From Endozoicomonas sp965198415 (GTDB lineage Bacteria > Pseudomonadota > Gammaproteobacteria > Pseudomonadales > Endozoicomonadaceae), in contig CBDAPN010000030.1 of NCBI GenBank assembly GCA_965198415.1, forward strand, positions 248,001 through 312,000: a stretch of 64,000 nt of DNA, written 5' to 3'. The stretch's first letter is position 1, and every line of letters starts with the position of its first letter. The notes beneath the pieces are model-generated. The model did not search any database. It saw only the letters and a list, made by a program, of their open reading frames with translations, and was not told where the DNA came from. Shown here one piece after another: positions 52,630 to 60,273 of this stretch. The position numbers and the translations under genes are program-made.

Positions 52630-55278
52630 TTAAGAGGTACCTCCTTCTTCAATTCTTTCCAATACAAATGTTCTTTTCTCAACTATTTCTGTATGAATAG
52701 TTTTTTCACCTACAACTTCTTCACTTATTACACGCGGTTCCCTTTGCAGGTTCGCACCACTTAAGCCACCATCATCGCTACTTACAGTGTTATTTTCTGG
52801 CTGTTCTGGGACCTCACCGTCCTGAGCGTTATCCTGTGTTAGCCTCGAATAAGGTTCATTGGTGACCTCCGATGTCAGATGACTATTTCCGCCTGTTATG
52901 TCATCAACTTCACCGGAGGTCTCAGCCGAGCTGGAATAACCCCTCATGTTCAGTTGTGACAGCTCATCTGTTGAAGGCGTTTGGAAACTCATCAATGCAC
53001 TCATTGCACTCATTAAATCCGGTGCAGCACTTAATCCAAATTGCTGAGTTTGAAAATCTTGAGCCACCTCACCGCCATTGCCGCCTACCGGTTGATCATC
53101 TTCTCTGAAATGGCTGTTCAAGAAGTCATTATCAAACAATAGTCCTGTCGAATCATGTTCATGGGAGCTCACAGCCGAGCCGAAATTAGCCCCCATTTTC
53201 ACTTGTGACGGCACACCTGTTGAAGTACTGTTGTTTCCATGCACATTGACATTCGTCAATGCACCCGATTCACCGCCCACTTCAATTCGCTGAGTTTGAG
53301 GACCTTGAGGCATCTCACCGCCATTGTCGACTACCGATGGATCATCTTTTTTGCCGCCTACCGATTGATCATCTTCTTCGAAATTGCTGTTCGAGGAGCC
53401 TTTATCAAACCCTAGTCCTGTCGAATTACGTGTACGGTCTTCAAAAGCCGAGCGGATATCAGCCCACGGATTCTTTGGTGACGACACACCTTTTGAAGTA
53501 CTTTTGATTTCATGCGCCTTGGAATCCTTCGAGCGCTGTCCACTGAGTACAACTCTTTTAATTAGCTTGGGGTATCCAGATAGCCGAGGTGGAACAACTC
53601 CAGACGCCTCACCGCCATTGTCGACTACCGATGGATCATCTTTTTTGCCGCCTACCGATTTGCTTTCAGGCGCCATGAAACCCTGCGAGGACGGACCTTT
53701 GAGAAAAATTTTGCTAAGTTTAGTCACGAATTTAGAGTCCCTAGTTCCAACACCTCCAGACTCCTCACCGCCATTGTCGACTACCGATTGATCATCTTCT
53801 TTTTCGGAATTGCTATCCAACAACGGTCTTGTTGGCAAATCAACTTCATGGGAGTTCGCATCCGGGCTGGAATTAACCCCCATTTTATTGTGTGACGGCA
53901 CATCTAGTGGAATAGGGTCGACTCCATAATCGAAGATTTTTAATGCATCATCTTCACCGATATTTACACTATCAATTGCCGCATCGTCAGATCCCTTACC
54001 TCTATTGCCATCTACCGATTGATCATCTTCTATTTTGGGATTGGCTTTAGGGGTTCCCTGAGACTGAGGTTTTGACTCAGGGGTATCCTCAGGTTGAGGT
54101 TTTGACTCAGGGGTATCCTCAGACTGAGGTTTTGACTCAGGGAGTTTTTGACCACCGCTGCCGCCTCCCGTTTGTCCAACTTCTTCTTGGGGCTTATCTT
54201 TAGGGAGGGTTACTTGACCACCGCTGTCGCCTCCCGTTTGTCCAACTTCTTCTTGGGACTTATCTTTAGGGAGGGTTACTTGACCACCGCTGTCGCCTCC
54301 CGTTTGTCCAACTTCTTCTTGGGACTTATCTTTAGGGAGGGTTACTTGACCACCGCTGTCGCCTCCCGTTTGTCCAACTTCTTCTTGGGACTTATCTTTA
54401 GGGAGGGTTACTTGACCACCGCTGTCGCCTCCCGTTTGTCCAACTTCTTCTTGGGACTTATCTTTAGGGGGAGTTACTTGACCACTGCTGCCGCCGCCCG
54501 TTTGTCCAACGTCTTTTTTGCGCTTATCGTTAGAGGGGGTTACTTGACCATCGCTGCCGCCTCCCCTTTGTCCAACGTCTTTTTTGCGCTTAGTTGTAGG
54601 GTCTGATTGAGGGCCATTATGATTGTATTGTTGAGGGTTCACAGATGGCTGACCGCTGTCATTAATGCCTGTTCCCTTTGGCTGAGGGTCCATCTGGCCG
54701 CCGTTAGGAGTCTGAAGTGGGCTTCCCTTTGGCTGAGGGTCCGTCTGGCCGCCGTTAGGAGTCTGAAGTGGGCTTCCCTTTGGCTGAGGGTCCGTCTGGC
54801 CGCCGTTAGGAGTCTGAAGTGGGCTTCCCTTTGGCTGAGGGTCCTCCTGACCGCCGTTAGGAGTCTGAAGTGGGATTCCCTTTGGCTGAGGGTCCGACTG
54901 ACCGCCGTTAGGAGCCTGAAGTGGGATTCCCTTTGGCTGAGGGTCCGACTGACCGCCGTTAGGAGTCGGAAGTGAGCCTCCCTTTGGCTGAGGCTCCGGC
55001 TTGGCGCCAGCTAATGGTTGACCGCCGCCTGCACCCTTACCAGGTTTGGTGGTTGGAAGCGGCGCCAAACCTACTTTGGTGGCAAAAAAATTATAAATCT
55101 TTTTGCAGTTATCTTTTACAGAGCTCCAGCTCTCACCAAGGAACTTCTGCACATCGTTTGCCAACTTGACAACCCAGTTTTTAAACTTGCCATACGCACC
55201 CACGTTTTCATTTGTACCGCTGTTACCAATACCAGCGGCCTGTGCTTGCTGATTGTTATTACCAATAACTGTTTGCAT
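52630..55278 (-). CDS. Large repeat-rich effector-array paralog
   Basis: The 882-residue protein has the N-terminal module (GAYGKFKNWVVKLANDVQKF, then LGESWSSVKDNCKKIYNFFA and LPTTKPGKG), then six 17-residue repeats like SPLQTPNGGQTDPQPKG, seven 22-residue repeats built on KSQEEVGQTGGDSGGQVTLP, and three 10-residue repeats ESKPQ(S/P)EDTP. The second half contains degenerate units of about 80-120 residues marked by (E/K)DDQSV and VDNGGE blocks. The composition is Gly/Gln/Pro/Asp rich, hydrophilic and probably unstructured, apart from a charged C-terminal helix. No signal peptide. Such architecture suits an adhesive, binding-scaffold or secreted protein; the choice is inference. GAGG precedes the start. 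Confidence 0.75.
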   Translation of the reverse strand: MQTVIGNNNQQAQAAGIGNSGTNENVGAYGKFKNWVVKLANDVQKFLGESWSSVKDNCKKIYNFFATKVGLAPLPTTKPGKGAGGGQPLAGAKPEPQPKGGSLPTPNGGQSDPQPKGIPLQAPNGGQSDPQPKGIPLQTPNGGQEDPQPKGSPLQTPNGGQTDPQPKGSPLQTPNGGQTDPQPKGSPLQTPNGGQMDPQPKGTGINDSGQPSVNPQQYNHNGPQSDPTTKRKKDVGQRGGGSDGQVTPSNDKRKKDVGQTGGGSSGQVTPPKDKSQEEVGQTGGDSGGQVTLPKDKSQEEVGQTGGDSGGQVTLPKDKSQEEVGQTGGDSGGQVTLPKDKSQEEVGQTGGDSGGQVTLPKDKPQEEVGQTGGGSGGQKLPESKPQSEDTPESKPQPEDTPESKPQSQGTPKANPKIEDDQSVDGNRGKGSDDAAIDSVNIGEDDALKIFDYGVDPIPLDVPSHNKMGVNSSPDANSHEVDLPTRPLLDSNSEKEDDQSVVDNGGEESGGVGTRDSKFVTKLSKIFLKGPSSQGFMAPESKSVGGKKDDPSVVDNGGEASGVVPPRLSGYPKLIKRVVLSGQRSKDSKAHEIKSTSKGVSSPKNPWADIRSAFEDRTRNSTGLGFDKGSSNSNFEEDDQSVGGKKDDPSVVDNGGEMPQGPQTQRIEVGGESGALTNVNVHGNNSTSTGVPSQVKMGANFGSAVSSHEHDSTGLLFDNDFLNSHFREDDQPVGGNGGEVAQDFQTQQFGLSAAPDLMSAMSALMSFQTPSTDELSQLNMRGYSSSAETSGEVDDITGGNSHLTSEVTNEPYSRLTQDNAQDGEVPEQPENNTVSSDDGGLSGANLQREPRVISEEVVGEKTIHTEIVEKRTFVLERIEEGGTS
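54050..54140 (-). repeat. 30-bp tandem repeat in the large effector-like gene
   Basis: Three units encoding ESKPQSEDTP, ESKPQPEDTP and ESKPQSQGTP on the minus strand. Confidence 0.75.
54141..54600 (-). repeat. 66-bp tandem repeat, seven units
   Basis: Seven 22-codon units. Four central units (KSQEEVGQTGGDSGGQVTLP plus KD) are identical in protein and nearly so in DNA; the outer units begin KRKKDVGQ or KPQEEVGQ and are diverged. Near-identity in the middle indicates recent expansion. Confidence 0.88.
54660..54995 (-). repeat. 51-bp tandem repeat, six units
   Basis: Six 17-codon units of (S/I)PLQTPNGGQ(T/S/E/M)DPQPKG. The variable position after GGQ changes between Thr, Ser, Glu and Met, while the DNA is otherwise almost constant. 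Confidence 0.88.
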
Positions 55279-55654
55279 TTTTTATAAACCTCAGTACGTT
55301 ATTCTGCAATGTGAAATAACTAGCTACTTGCTCAGTGCACCATTAGATGCGAGGAAAAACAGATAGTTCCGAGGAAAATGTGTTTTTTTTAACAAAAATT
55401 TCTGCAAACCGAGAAACAGAAACTATCACTAAAAATAGTGTTTTTATAAAAACAAAAACACCCAAAACAGCAGGCTAACAGCACATTAAGCTGCGTGTTT
55501 TTTTCATTCAAAGCTTCTTTTTAAATGTTTTCAGATAAAACCTGAATAGGCACCGGGAGGCTGTCCAACCATTACGCCAGTCAAGCGGAGTTGGCCTTGT
55601 GGACAACTTTCCAAAATTCAGGCTCCGGGCGCTTATATGCGACCGGATTCCCAC
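55279..55654. other. Gene-free stretch upstream of the large effector-like gene
   Basis: AT-rich sequence of 376 bp with a small hairpin (CACTA-N4-TAGTG then TTTTT, 55427-55445, plus strand) and several A/T tracts. It must hold the promoter of the large gene; no consensus boxes were convincing. Confidence 0.5.
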
Positions 55655-57493
55655 TCAAAAGAGCCAAAAGGGATTTTCCACGTGCAGGTTTAGCGGCTTG
55701 CCGTAGCCCGGAACGGTAATTTGCTGTTCGTTGAAGTGCAGATCACTCCCCTCCATAACGCCCTCTCCAAATTGATAGACAGGCCTTACCGTATCCCGGC
55801 AACATCCCTCTTCGTGACTGGACTGCTGTTCGCTAACTGACTCGTTGCGTTGCTGCCATTGCACCATGGCTTTGTTACCGTGGCGGGCTGTTAGCATCTT
55901 TTGGGTTACCTCAGGACTCAGAAGCAGCGCCGTGGCGTTGTTTCCACCAAAGCCTTTGGCATTGATCAGAGCCATATCCATCGCTTCGGTGCCGGTTTCC
56001 AGATCATTCATCAGAATGTTCAGTTTTTCACTGTACACATCGCTACCCAGCTGGTTGATGGTTTTAATGCCGGGAATGATGCCGTGCCGCCAAGCGCCCA
56101 GAGTGGCCATAATCTGATCCCCACCGGCGGCTCCAATGGAGTGTCCAACGTAGCTTTTCACTGCAGCTACCGGCCAGTTTTCCATACCAAAAACTTTAGC
56201 GGTGGAACTCAAAATTTGTGATTCGGTCAGTCGGTTTTGAGGGGTACCGGTGCCGTGGGCCTGAATAAAGCTGCGATAACGCAGCGACTCTTCACCCACT
56301 ATTGCCCTGCCAAGGGCTGCCGCTCTGGCAACGGTGAGGTGGTTACCAGCCCCGGGTGCCGAGATCGATTTTTTATAGCCATCGGCATTAATGAAAACAT
56401 CCGCCACCGAGCCGAGAATTTCGGCACCGCACTCAAGGGCCAGTTCGTCGTCCATTAACACCAAAAACTGGCTGGACTCAGCCAGGGTAAAGCCGGCGTT
56501 ATCGCCAAAAGGTCGGCAAGCACGGCGCCAATCGGGGGATGCACTGGCTGGTAAGCCATCCAGTTGTTTAAGTGCCGCATCGGTACTCAGGGCACCCATG
56601 GTGGAGTAACCTTCGATAATTTCCGGTGTAATGGGCGCCTCGCTATTGCCCACAACCACCAGCCGTAAGCGGCCGCTACGAATCTCAGTGGCGGCCTGCT
56701 CCAGGTTGTACAACATGGTTGCACAAGCGCCCATGCTGGTTCCGGTACCACCGAGCGAGCCGAGCACATAGGCGTTGATAAAGTCTGCCGCCATTTCGGC
56801 AAAGCCGAGCGGACACTGTTTGGAAGTTACCCGTTTACCGAGTAATCGCGCTTGCAGCACGCCGCCGTTGCCGTTGTAGTCCATCTGGCTCATGGCACTG
56901 CCGGCATAAACACCAATCTGTTCAGGGCTCAGTTTTTGTTTAATGGCCGACCAGTCCAGACCGCTGGAGTGCACTGCGTCGGAGGCACCATAAATAGTCA
57001 TGGCCAAAGAGCGGGGGTGGTTACGGGATTGATAGAGTTTTTCCGGTGCAAAGCCCCCAGGCAGCTGGCCGGCAGCATTGACCGGCGATTGGCGCGTTGA
57101 TGGCAACATCAACGGCTGGTGGCCTTCAATGCGAACTTTGAACCGACCATCGGCAAGCTTTTCCAGTTGCCAGCCCGGTGGAATGGGGTCGGGCAGACGG
57201 CGACTGTGCAAGATTATTTCACTCCCGGGTCCGGCCGTAATGGCCTGATGGAAGGGAATGGCTTGGCTGTTAAAGAGGTTGTCTTCTAATTGGCGAATGA
57301 GTGTACCGGCCAGAATTTCCTCTTGATCGGCACCGGCTGGCAGGTTCCTAAGCACTTTTAATGCCGACAGCGTTTCTTGTTGCGAGCCCTTATCAAGGCT
57401 TTCAAACACCAGTCGTCGATAGCCATGAAAGCCTGAGGTTCTTCCAGCCGGGCTGATTCCGCCCTGAGCAACAATTACGGGTAATTTTGACAA
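55655..57493 (-). CDS. fabY: Beta-ketoacyl-ACP synthase, FabY-like
   Basis: A long ketosynthase of 612 residues. The thiolase-fold catalytic triad is Cys257 in GTGTSMGACATML, His413 in QAHGTGTPQNRLTE and His451 in KSYVGHSIGAAGG. An N-terminal extension of about 150 residues distinguishes it from FabB/FabF (about 410 residues) and fits the FabY type, which in Pseudomonas aeruginosa starts fatty acid synthesis by condensing acetyl-CoA with malonyl-ACP. The C-terminal tail is also extended. The start codon is TTG at 57493, with AGGAG six bases upstream. It is divergent from an AraC-type regulator that may control it. Confidence 0.87.
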   Translation of the reverse strand: MSKLPVIVAQGGISPAGRTSGFHGYRRLVFESLDKGSQQETLSALKVLRNLPAGADQEEILAGTLIRQLEDNLFNSQAIPFHQAITAGPGSEIILHSRRLPDPIPPGWQLEKLADGRFKVRIEGHQPLMLPSTRQSPVNAAGQLPGGFAPEKLYQSRNHPRSLAMTIYGASDAVHSSGLDWSAIKQKLSPEQIGVYAGSAMSQMDYNGNGGVLQARLLGKRVTSKQCPLGFAEMAADFINAYVLGSLGGTGTSMGACATMLYNLEQAATEIRSGRLRLVVVGNSEAPITPEIIEGYSTMGALSTDAALKQLDGLPASASPDWRRACRPFGDNAGFTLAESSQFLVLMDDELALECGAEILGSVADVFINADGYKKSISAPGAGNHLTVARAAALGRAIVGEESLRYRSFIQAHGTGTPQNRLTESQILSSTAKVFGMENWPVAAVKSYVGHSIGAAGGDQIMATLGAWRHGIIPGIKTINQLGSDVYSEKLNILMNDLETGTEAMDMALINAKGFGGNNATALLLSPEVTQKMLTARHGNKAMVQWQQRNESVSEQQSSHEEGCCRDTVRPVYQFGEGVMEGSDLHFNEQQITVPGYGKPLNLHVENPFWLF

Positions 57494-57573
57494 ACCACAC
57501 TCCTGTCAAACAGACCTTTGCAAAAACGGGTCAAGGTAAATAATCGTTAAAGAGTCAGTATTAAAATAGGGAG

Positions 57574-57616
57574 ATCGGGTTCTAGTGTAATCGTTCCGTG
57601 CTAGACTGATCCCGAT
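57574..57616. promoter_or_regulatory. Imperfect inverted repeat between fabY and the regulator gene
   Basis: ATCGGGTTCTAG (57574-57585) and CTAGACTGATCCCGAT (57601-57616) form a long interrupted dyad, in the divergent fabY/AraC intergenic region of 332 bp. It is a candidate binding site for the regulator. Nothing else was found in this spacer. Confidence 0.4.
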
Positions 57617-57825
57617 AAAAAAGACACAAATACATATGAAAAAGACAGCGATAAGTGGTCAGAAATGACTCTGGGGTGTTTGAGCACTTTTTCCGGCACA
57701 GTGAATCTCATGCCCACCGTGCCCGGTGGTGCTAAGGCCAATGTCGCCAAGGCTCAAAGCCATTGCCAACAACCGATAGCTGTCTAAAAGGCGGCGGACG
57801 ATTTAACAAATTTAATGAACAGCCT

Positions 57826-58845
57826 ATGTTCCAACAACCTTCCTCTTTACGGCTCAATCGCGTGCTGATTCCAGTGGTGGAGCACATGATTAGCACCAGC
57901 GTAACTCTGCCTCTGGAAATGCTTGAGGCAGGGCGTACGTACGCCCAAGCCATCCATCATCGCCATGAAGTGCGCTTTTGTGCCGAGCAGTTGACCCCCA
58001 TTGCCACTACCGGTGGCTTGCACATCACCCCAGAGTGCACCTTAGAGAACAGCGGCCCCGGGGATTTGATTCTGATACCGGCGCTATGGCGCAACCCGAT
58101 TCCGGTGGTACGCAAACACAAACGTCTTATTACCTGGATTCAACAGCAACACGAAGCTGGCGCGGTGTTTGTGGCAGCAGGCACCGGCGTGGCGTTTGTG
58201 GCCGCTGCGGGTTTGCTGGCCAATAAGCCGGCCACCACACATTGGTTTTATCTGGAAAAGTTACAACGTTACTTTCCACAAGTGGCGTTTAAGCCCAATC
58301 ACCTGATCACCCGGGCTGGCCGGATTTACTGTGCCGGTAGTGTCAATTCGGTGGCGGATCTTATGGTGCATCTTTTGGGTATTGCGCTGGGTGAGCCAGT
58401 GGCGCAAAAGGTTGAGCAACAGTTTTCCCATGAGATTCGCAAACCGTTTCAACAAACCCACTATGCCGATGACCACACCACGGTACACCGGGATGAGGTC
58501 ATCGTGGCGCTGCAAGACTTTATAAACCAACGTTTTGCCAGCGATATCACCATTGCGAGCCTGTGCCGACAGTCGGGATTAATTCCCCGAACCCTGAATC
58601 GCCGCTTTCACGCGGCTACTGGGTCTGCACCATTGGAGTACGTTCGTAAGATCAGGCTTGATCAGGCGCGGGATCTATTAAAAAATACCAACCTGGGTGT
58701 AGCTGAGATTGCTCAGCAGGTCGGATATGTTGACGCAGACTACTTCTCCAGGTTGTTTAAACGTCAATACCAGCTTACGCCCACTGAGTTTCGCAAGAGT
58801 GTTCGTGGCAAGCTGTTTTATCTGAACAGCTCTGCAACTGACTGA
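57826..58845 (+). CDS. AraC-family regulator with DJ-1/PfpI-like N-terminal domain
   Basis: The 339-residue protein has an N-terminal GATase1/PfpI-like domain (VLIPVVEHMISTSVTLPLEM, AGAVFVAAGTGVAFVAAAGL, where the usual nucleophile Cys is replaced by a Thr/Gly context) and a C-terminal AraC DNA-binding domain with two helix-turn-helix motifs (ITIASLCRQSGLIPRTLNRR and GVAEIAQQVGYVDADYFSRL). This layout is that of GlxA/ArgR/CdhR-type regulators that sense metabolites. The start at 57826 is chosen by domain position; the frame is open from 57763. It is divergent from fabY, an inferred target. Confidence 0.87.
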   Translation: MFQQPSSLRLNRVLIPVVEHMISTSVTLPLEMLEAGRTYAQAIHHRHEVRFCAEQLTPIATTGGLHITPECTLENSGPGDLILIPALWRNPIPVVRKHKRLITWIQQQHEAGAVFVAAGTGVAFVAAAGLLANKPATTHWFYLEKLQRYFPQVAFKPNHLITRAGRIYCAGSVNSVADLMVHLLGIALGEPVAQKVEQQFSHEIRKPFQQTHYADDHTTVHRDEVIVALQDFINQRFASDITIASLCRQSGLIPRTLNRRFHAATGSAPLEYVRKIRLDQARDLLKNTNLGVAEIAQQVGYVDADYFSRLFKRQYQLTPTEFRKSVRGKLFYLNSSATD

Positions 58846-58883
58846 GTCAGTTGCAGCCTGATAAACCCTAAAAATGAGATCTT

Positions 58884-59348
58884 ATGTTCACATCTAACCA
58901 TACCTTAGCCGCCGCTTTGCTGACGCTGTCTCTCTCGGCTCAGGCCGCCTCACCGATTGGCACCTGGAAAACCATCGACGACCGCTCCGGCAAAACCAGA
59001 AGTTACGTGACCATTTTTGTCGATCAGACAACGTCCGCAGGGACTTTATCCGCAAAAGTGACGCAAATTCTTGACCCTAACGAGCAAGACAGTGTGTGTA
59101 AGCGTTGCAAGGGGGTACACAAAGATCAACCCGTGCAGGGCATGACCATACTTTGGGGCATGAAGGGTAAAGGCGGCCGCTACGATGACGGTAAAATCCT
59201 CGACCCTGAGTCGGGCAAAATCTACAGCGCCTCCATGAAACTGCTGGACAATGGCCAGAAGCTGGAGGTGCGGGGCTATATCGGTTTTTCCCTGATTGGC
59301 CGCTCGCAAATCTGGAAACGACTTGAAGATACTGATCCAACCCCTTGA
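58884..59348 (+). CDS. Secreted DUF2147 protein
   Basis: The 154-residue protein has a signal peptide (MFTSNHTLAAALLTLSLSAQ, cleavage after AQA) and the DUF2147 core: SPIGTWKTIDDRSGKTRSYV, KVTQILDPNEQDSVCKRCKG, GMTILWGMKGKGGRYDDGKI and the closing EVRGYIGFSLIGRSQIWKRL. It is periplasmic and likely lipocalin-like, of unknown function. It contains a CKRC pair. The methyltransferase gene follows with overlapping start and stop, so the two are coupled. Confidence 0.9.
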   Translation: MFTSNHTLAAALLTLSLSAQAASPIGTWKTIDDRSGKTRSYVTIFVDQTTSAGTLSAKVTQILDPNEQDSVCKRCKGVHKDQPVQGMTILWGMKGKGGRYDDGKILDPESGKIYSASMKLLDNGQKLEVRGYIGFSLIGRSQIWKRLEDTDPTP

Positions 59349-59350
59349 TT

Positions 59351-59872
59351 ATGACCACGGCTCTGATGATTCTCGCCGCCTTTGCAACCGGCTCCATCCT
59401 GTTTTGGAGCATTCGCCTTGGCATTGGCCCTGTGCCTACCACAAAAGCGGTCCGAACGGCTCTGGCTGACTGTCTGCCCGGGGAGGTCAACGGCGATATC
59501 ATTGAGCTCGGTTGCGGCTGGGGACAGTTACTTCCTTTATTGCAAAGGCGTTTTCCAAACCACAATCTTCTGGCCTATGAACGCTCCCCCCTGCCCGCCC
59601 TGTTCTCCGGTTTAACCCGGGGAGTCGCGGTCAAAAGAGAGGATTTTTTTACCGGGGACTTTTCCCGGGCCGGGCTGGTTGTGTGTTATCTGTTTCCAGG
59701 GGCCATGGAGCGCATTGAACAGGAAATTCTGCCACAGCTACCCGATGGCTGCTGGATCGTCACCCACACGTTCCGCCTGCCGGGACGACAGCCACAGCAG
59801 GTGGTTACCGCCAGTGATTTGTATCAAACACCAATCTATCGGTATCAAAAAGTCTGTGCGGCTTGCGAATAG
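59351..59872 (+). CDS. Membrane-anchored class I SAM methyltransferase
   Basis: The protein has one N-terminal membrane helix (MILAAFATGSILFWSI) and a methyltransferase core with motif I DIIELGCGWGQLLPLL, motif II LLAYERSPLPALFS and VKREDFFTGDFSRAGLVVCY. The substrate is unknown. A TTG at 59345 overlaps the DUF2147 stop, but ATG at 59351 is the likely start. Length of about 173 residues is short for the fold. Confidence 0.82.
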   Translation: MTTALMILAAFATGSILFWSIRLGIGPVPTTKAVRTALADCLPGEVNGDIIELGCGWGQLLPLLQRRFPNHNLLAYERSPLPALFSGLTRGVAVKREDFFTGDFSRAGLVVCYLFPGAMERIEQEILPQLPDGCWIVTHTFRLPGRQPQQVVTASDLYQTPIYRYQKVCAACE

Positions 59873-59970
59873 CGCTCGTTTGAGCGCCACCGCCGCAAGG
59901 CAACAGACAACCGAACCTCAACACTTGCGGTTTTTCAGCCCAGTTTGCTGCCGCCTTTTCACCGAGGCTA

Positions 59971-60228
59971 CTAGCCAACACTCACCACAGAGATAAGCTG
60001 AGACTTGCCTTGCCAGCGGTAGATTTCCAGTTCCGCCGGGTCACAGGAGACACACCCTTTTTTGCAGGCGATGAAGCAGCCGGGTTTTTCACATTTGAGT
60101 AACCCTTTACGCAGCCAATGAGAGAGCATTCCCCGCATGGCCTCCGGTGTGGTGTGAAACTTTACACTGAGGTCGGCAAGGGTGCAGATTTGCTGCTGTT
60201 TGAGGTAGTCACGAATTTTAATCAGCAT
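59971..60228 (-). CDS. feoC: Ferrous iron transport regulator FeoC
   Basis: This 85-residue protein has a winged-helix start (MLIKIRDYLKQQQICTLADL) and four cysteines in CEKPGCFIACKKGCVSC, the FeoC iron-sulfur-type motif. FeoC modulates FeoB stability or activity. It is the last gene of feoABC; AAGGAC lies six bases before the ATG, directly after a strong hairpin. Confidence 0.9.
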   Translation of the reverse strand: MLIKIRDYLKQQQICTLADLSVKFHTTPEAMRGMLSHWLRKGLLKCEKPGCFIACKKGCVSCDPAELEIYRWQGKSQLISVVSVG

Positions 60229-60239
60229 ATTTTGTCCTT

Positions 60240-60266
60240 AGACAGCAAGGCTCTGCCTTGCTGTCT
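60240..60266 (-). other. Hairpin between feoB and feoC
   Basis: AGACAGCAAGGC (60240-60251) pairs perfectly with GCCTTGCTGTCT (60255-60266) over TCT. On the minus strand it is followed by AAGGAC, the feoC ribosome site, not by T's. It may stabilise the feoAB message or tune feoC translation. Confidence 0.6.
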
Positions 60267-60273
60267 TCAGTCA

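Noticed and set aside
54148..54606. Long plus-strand frame with repeated VASRLSNFFLGLIFREG-type units
   Set aside because: It is the antisense reading of the 66-bp repeats of the large minus-strand gene; no ribosome site.
54050..54995. Regular repeats that might look like a CRISPR array
   Set aside because: The repeats are multiples of three, without unique spacers, and lie inside one long open frame.
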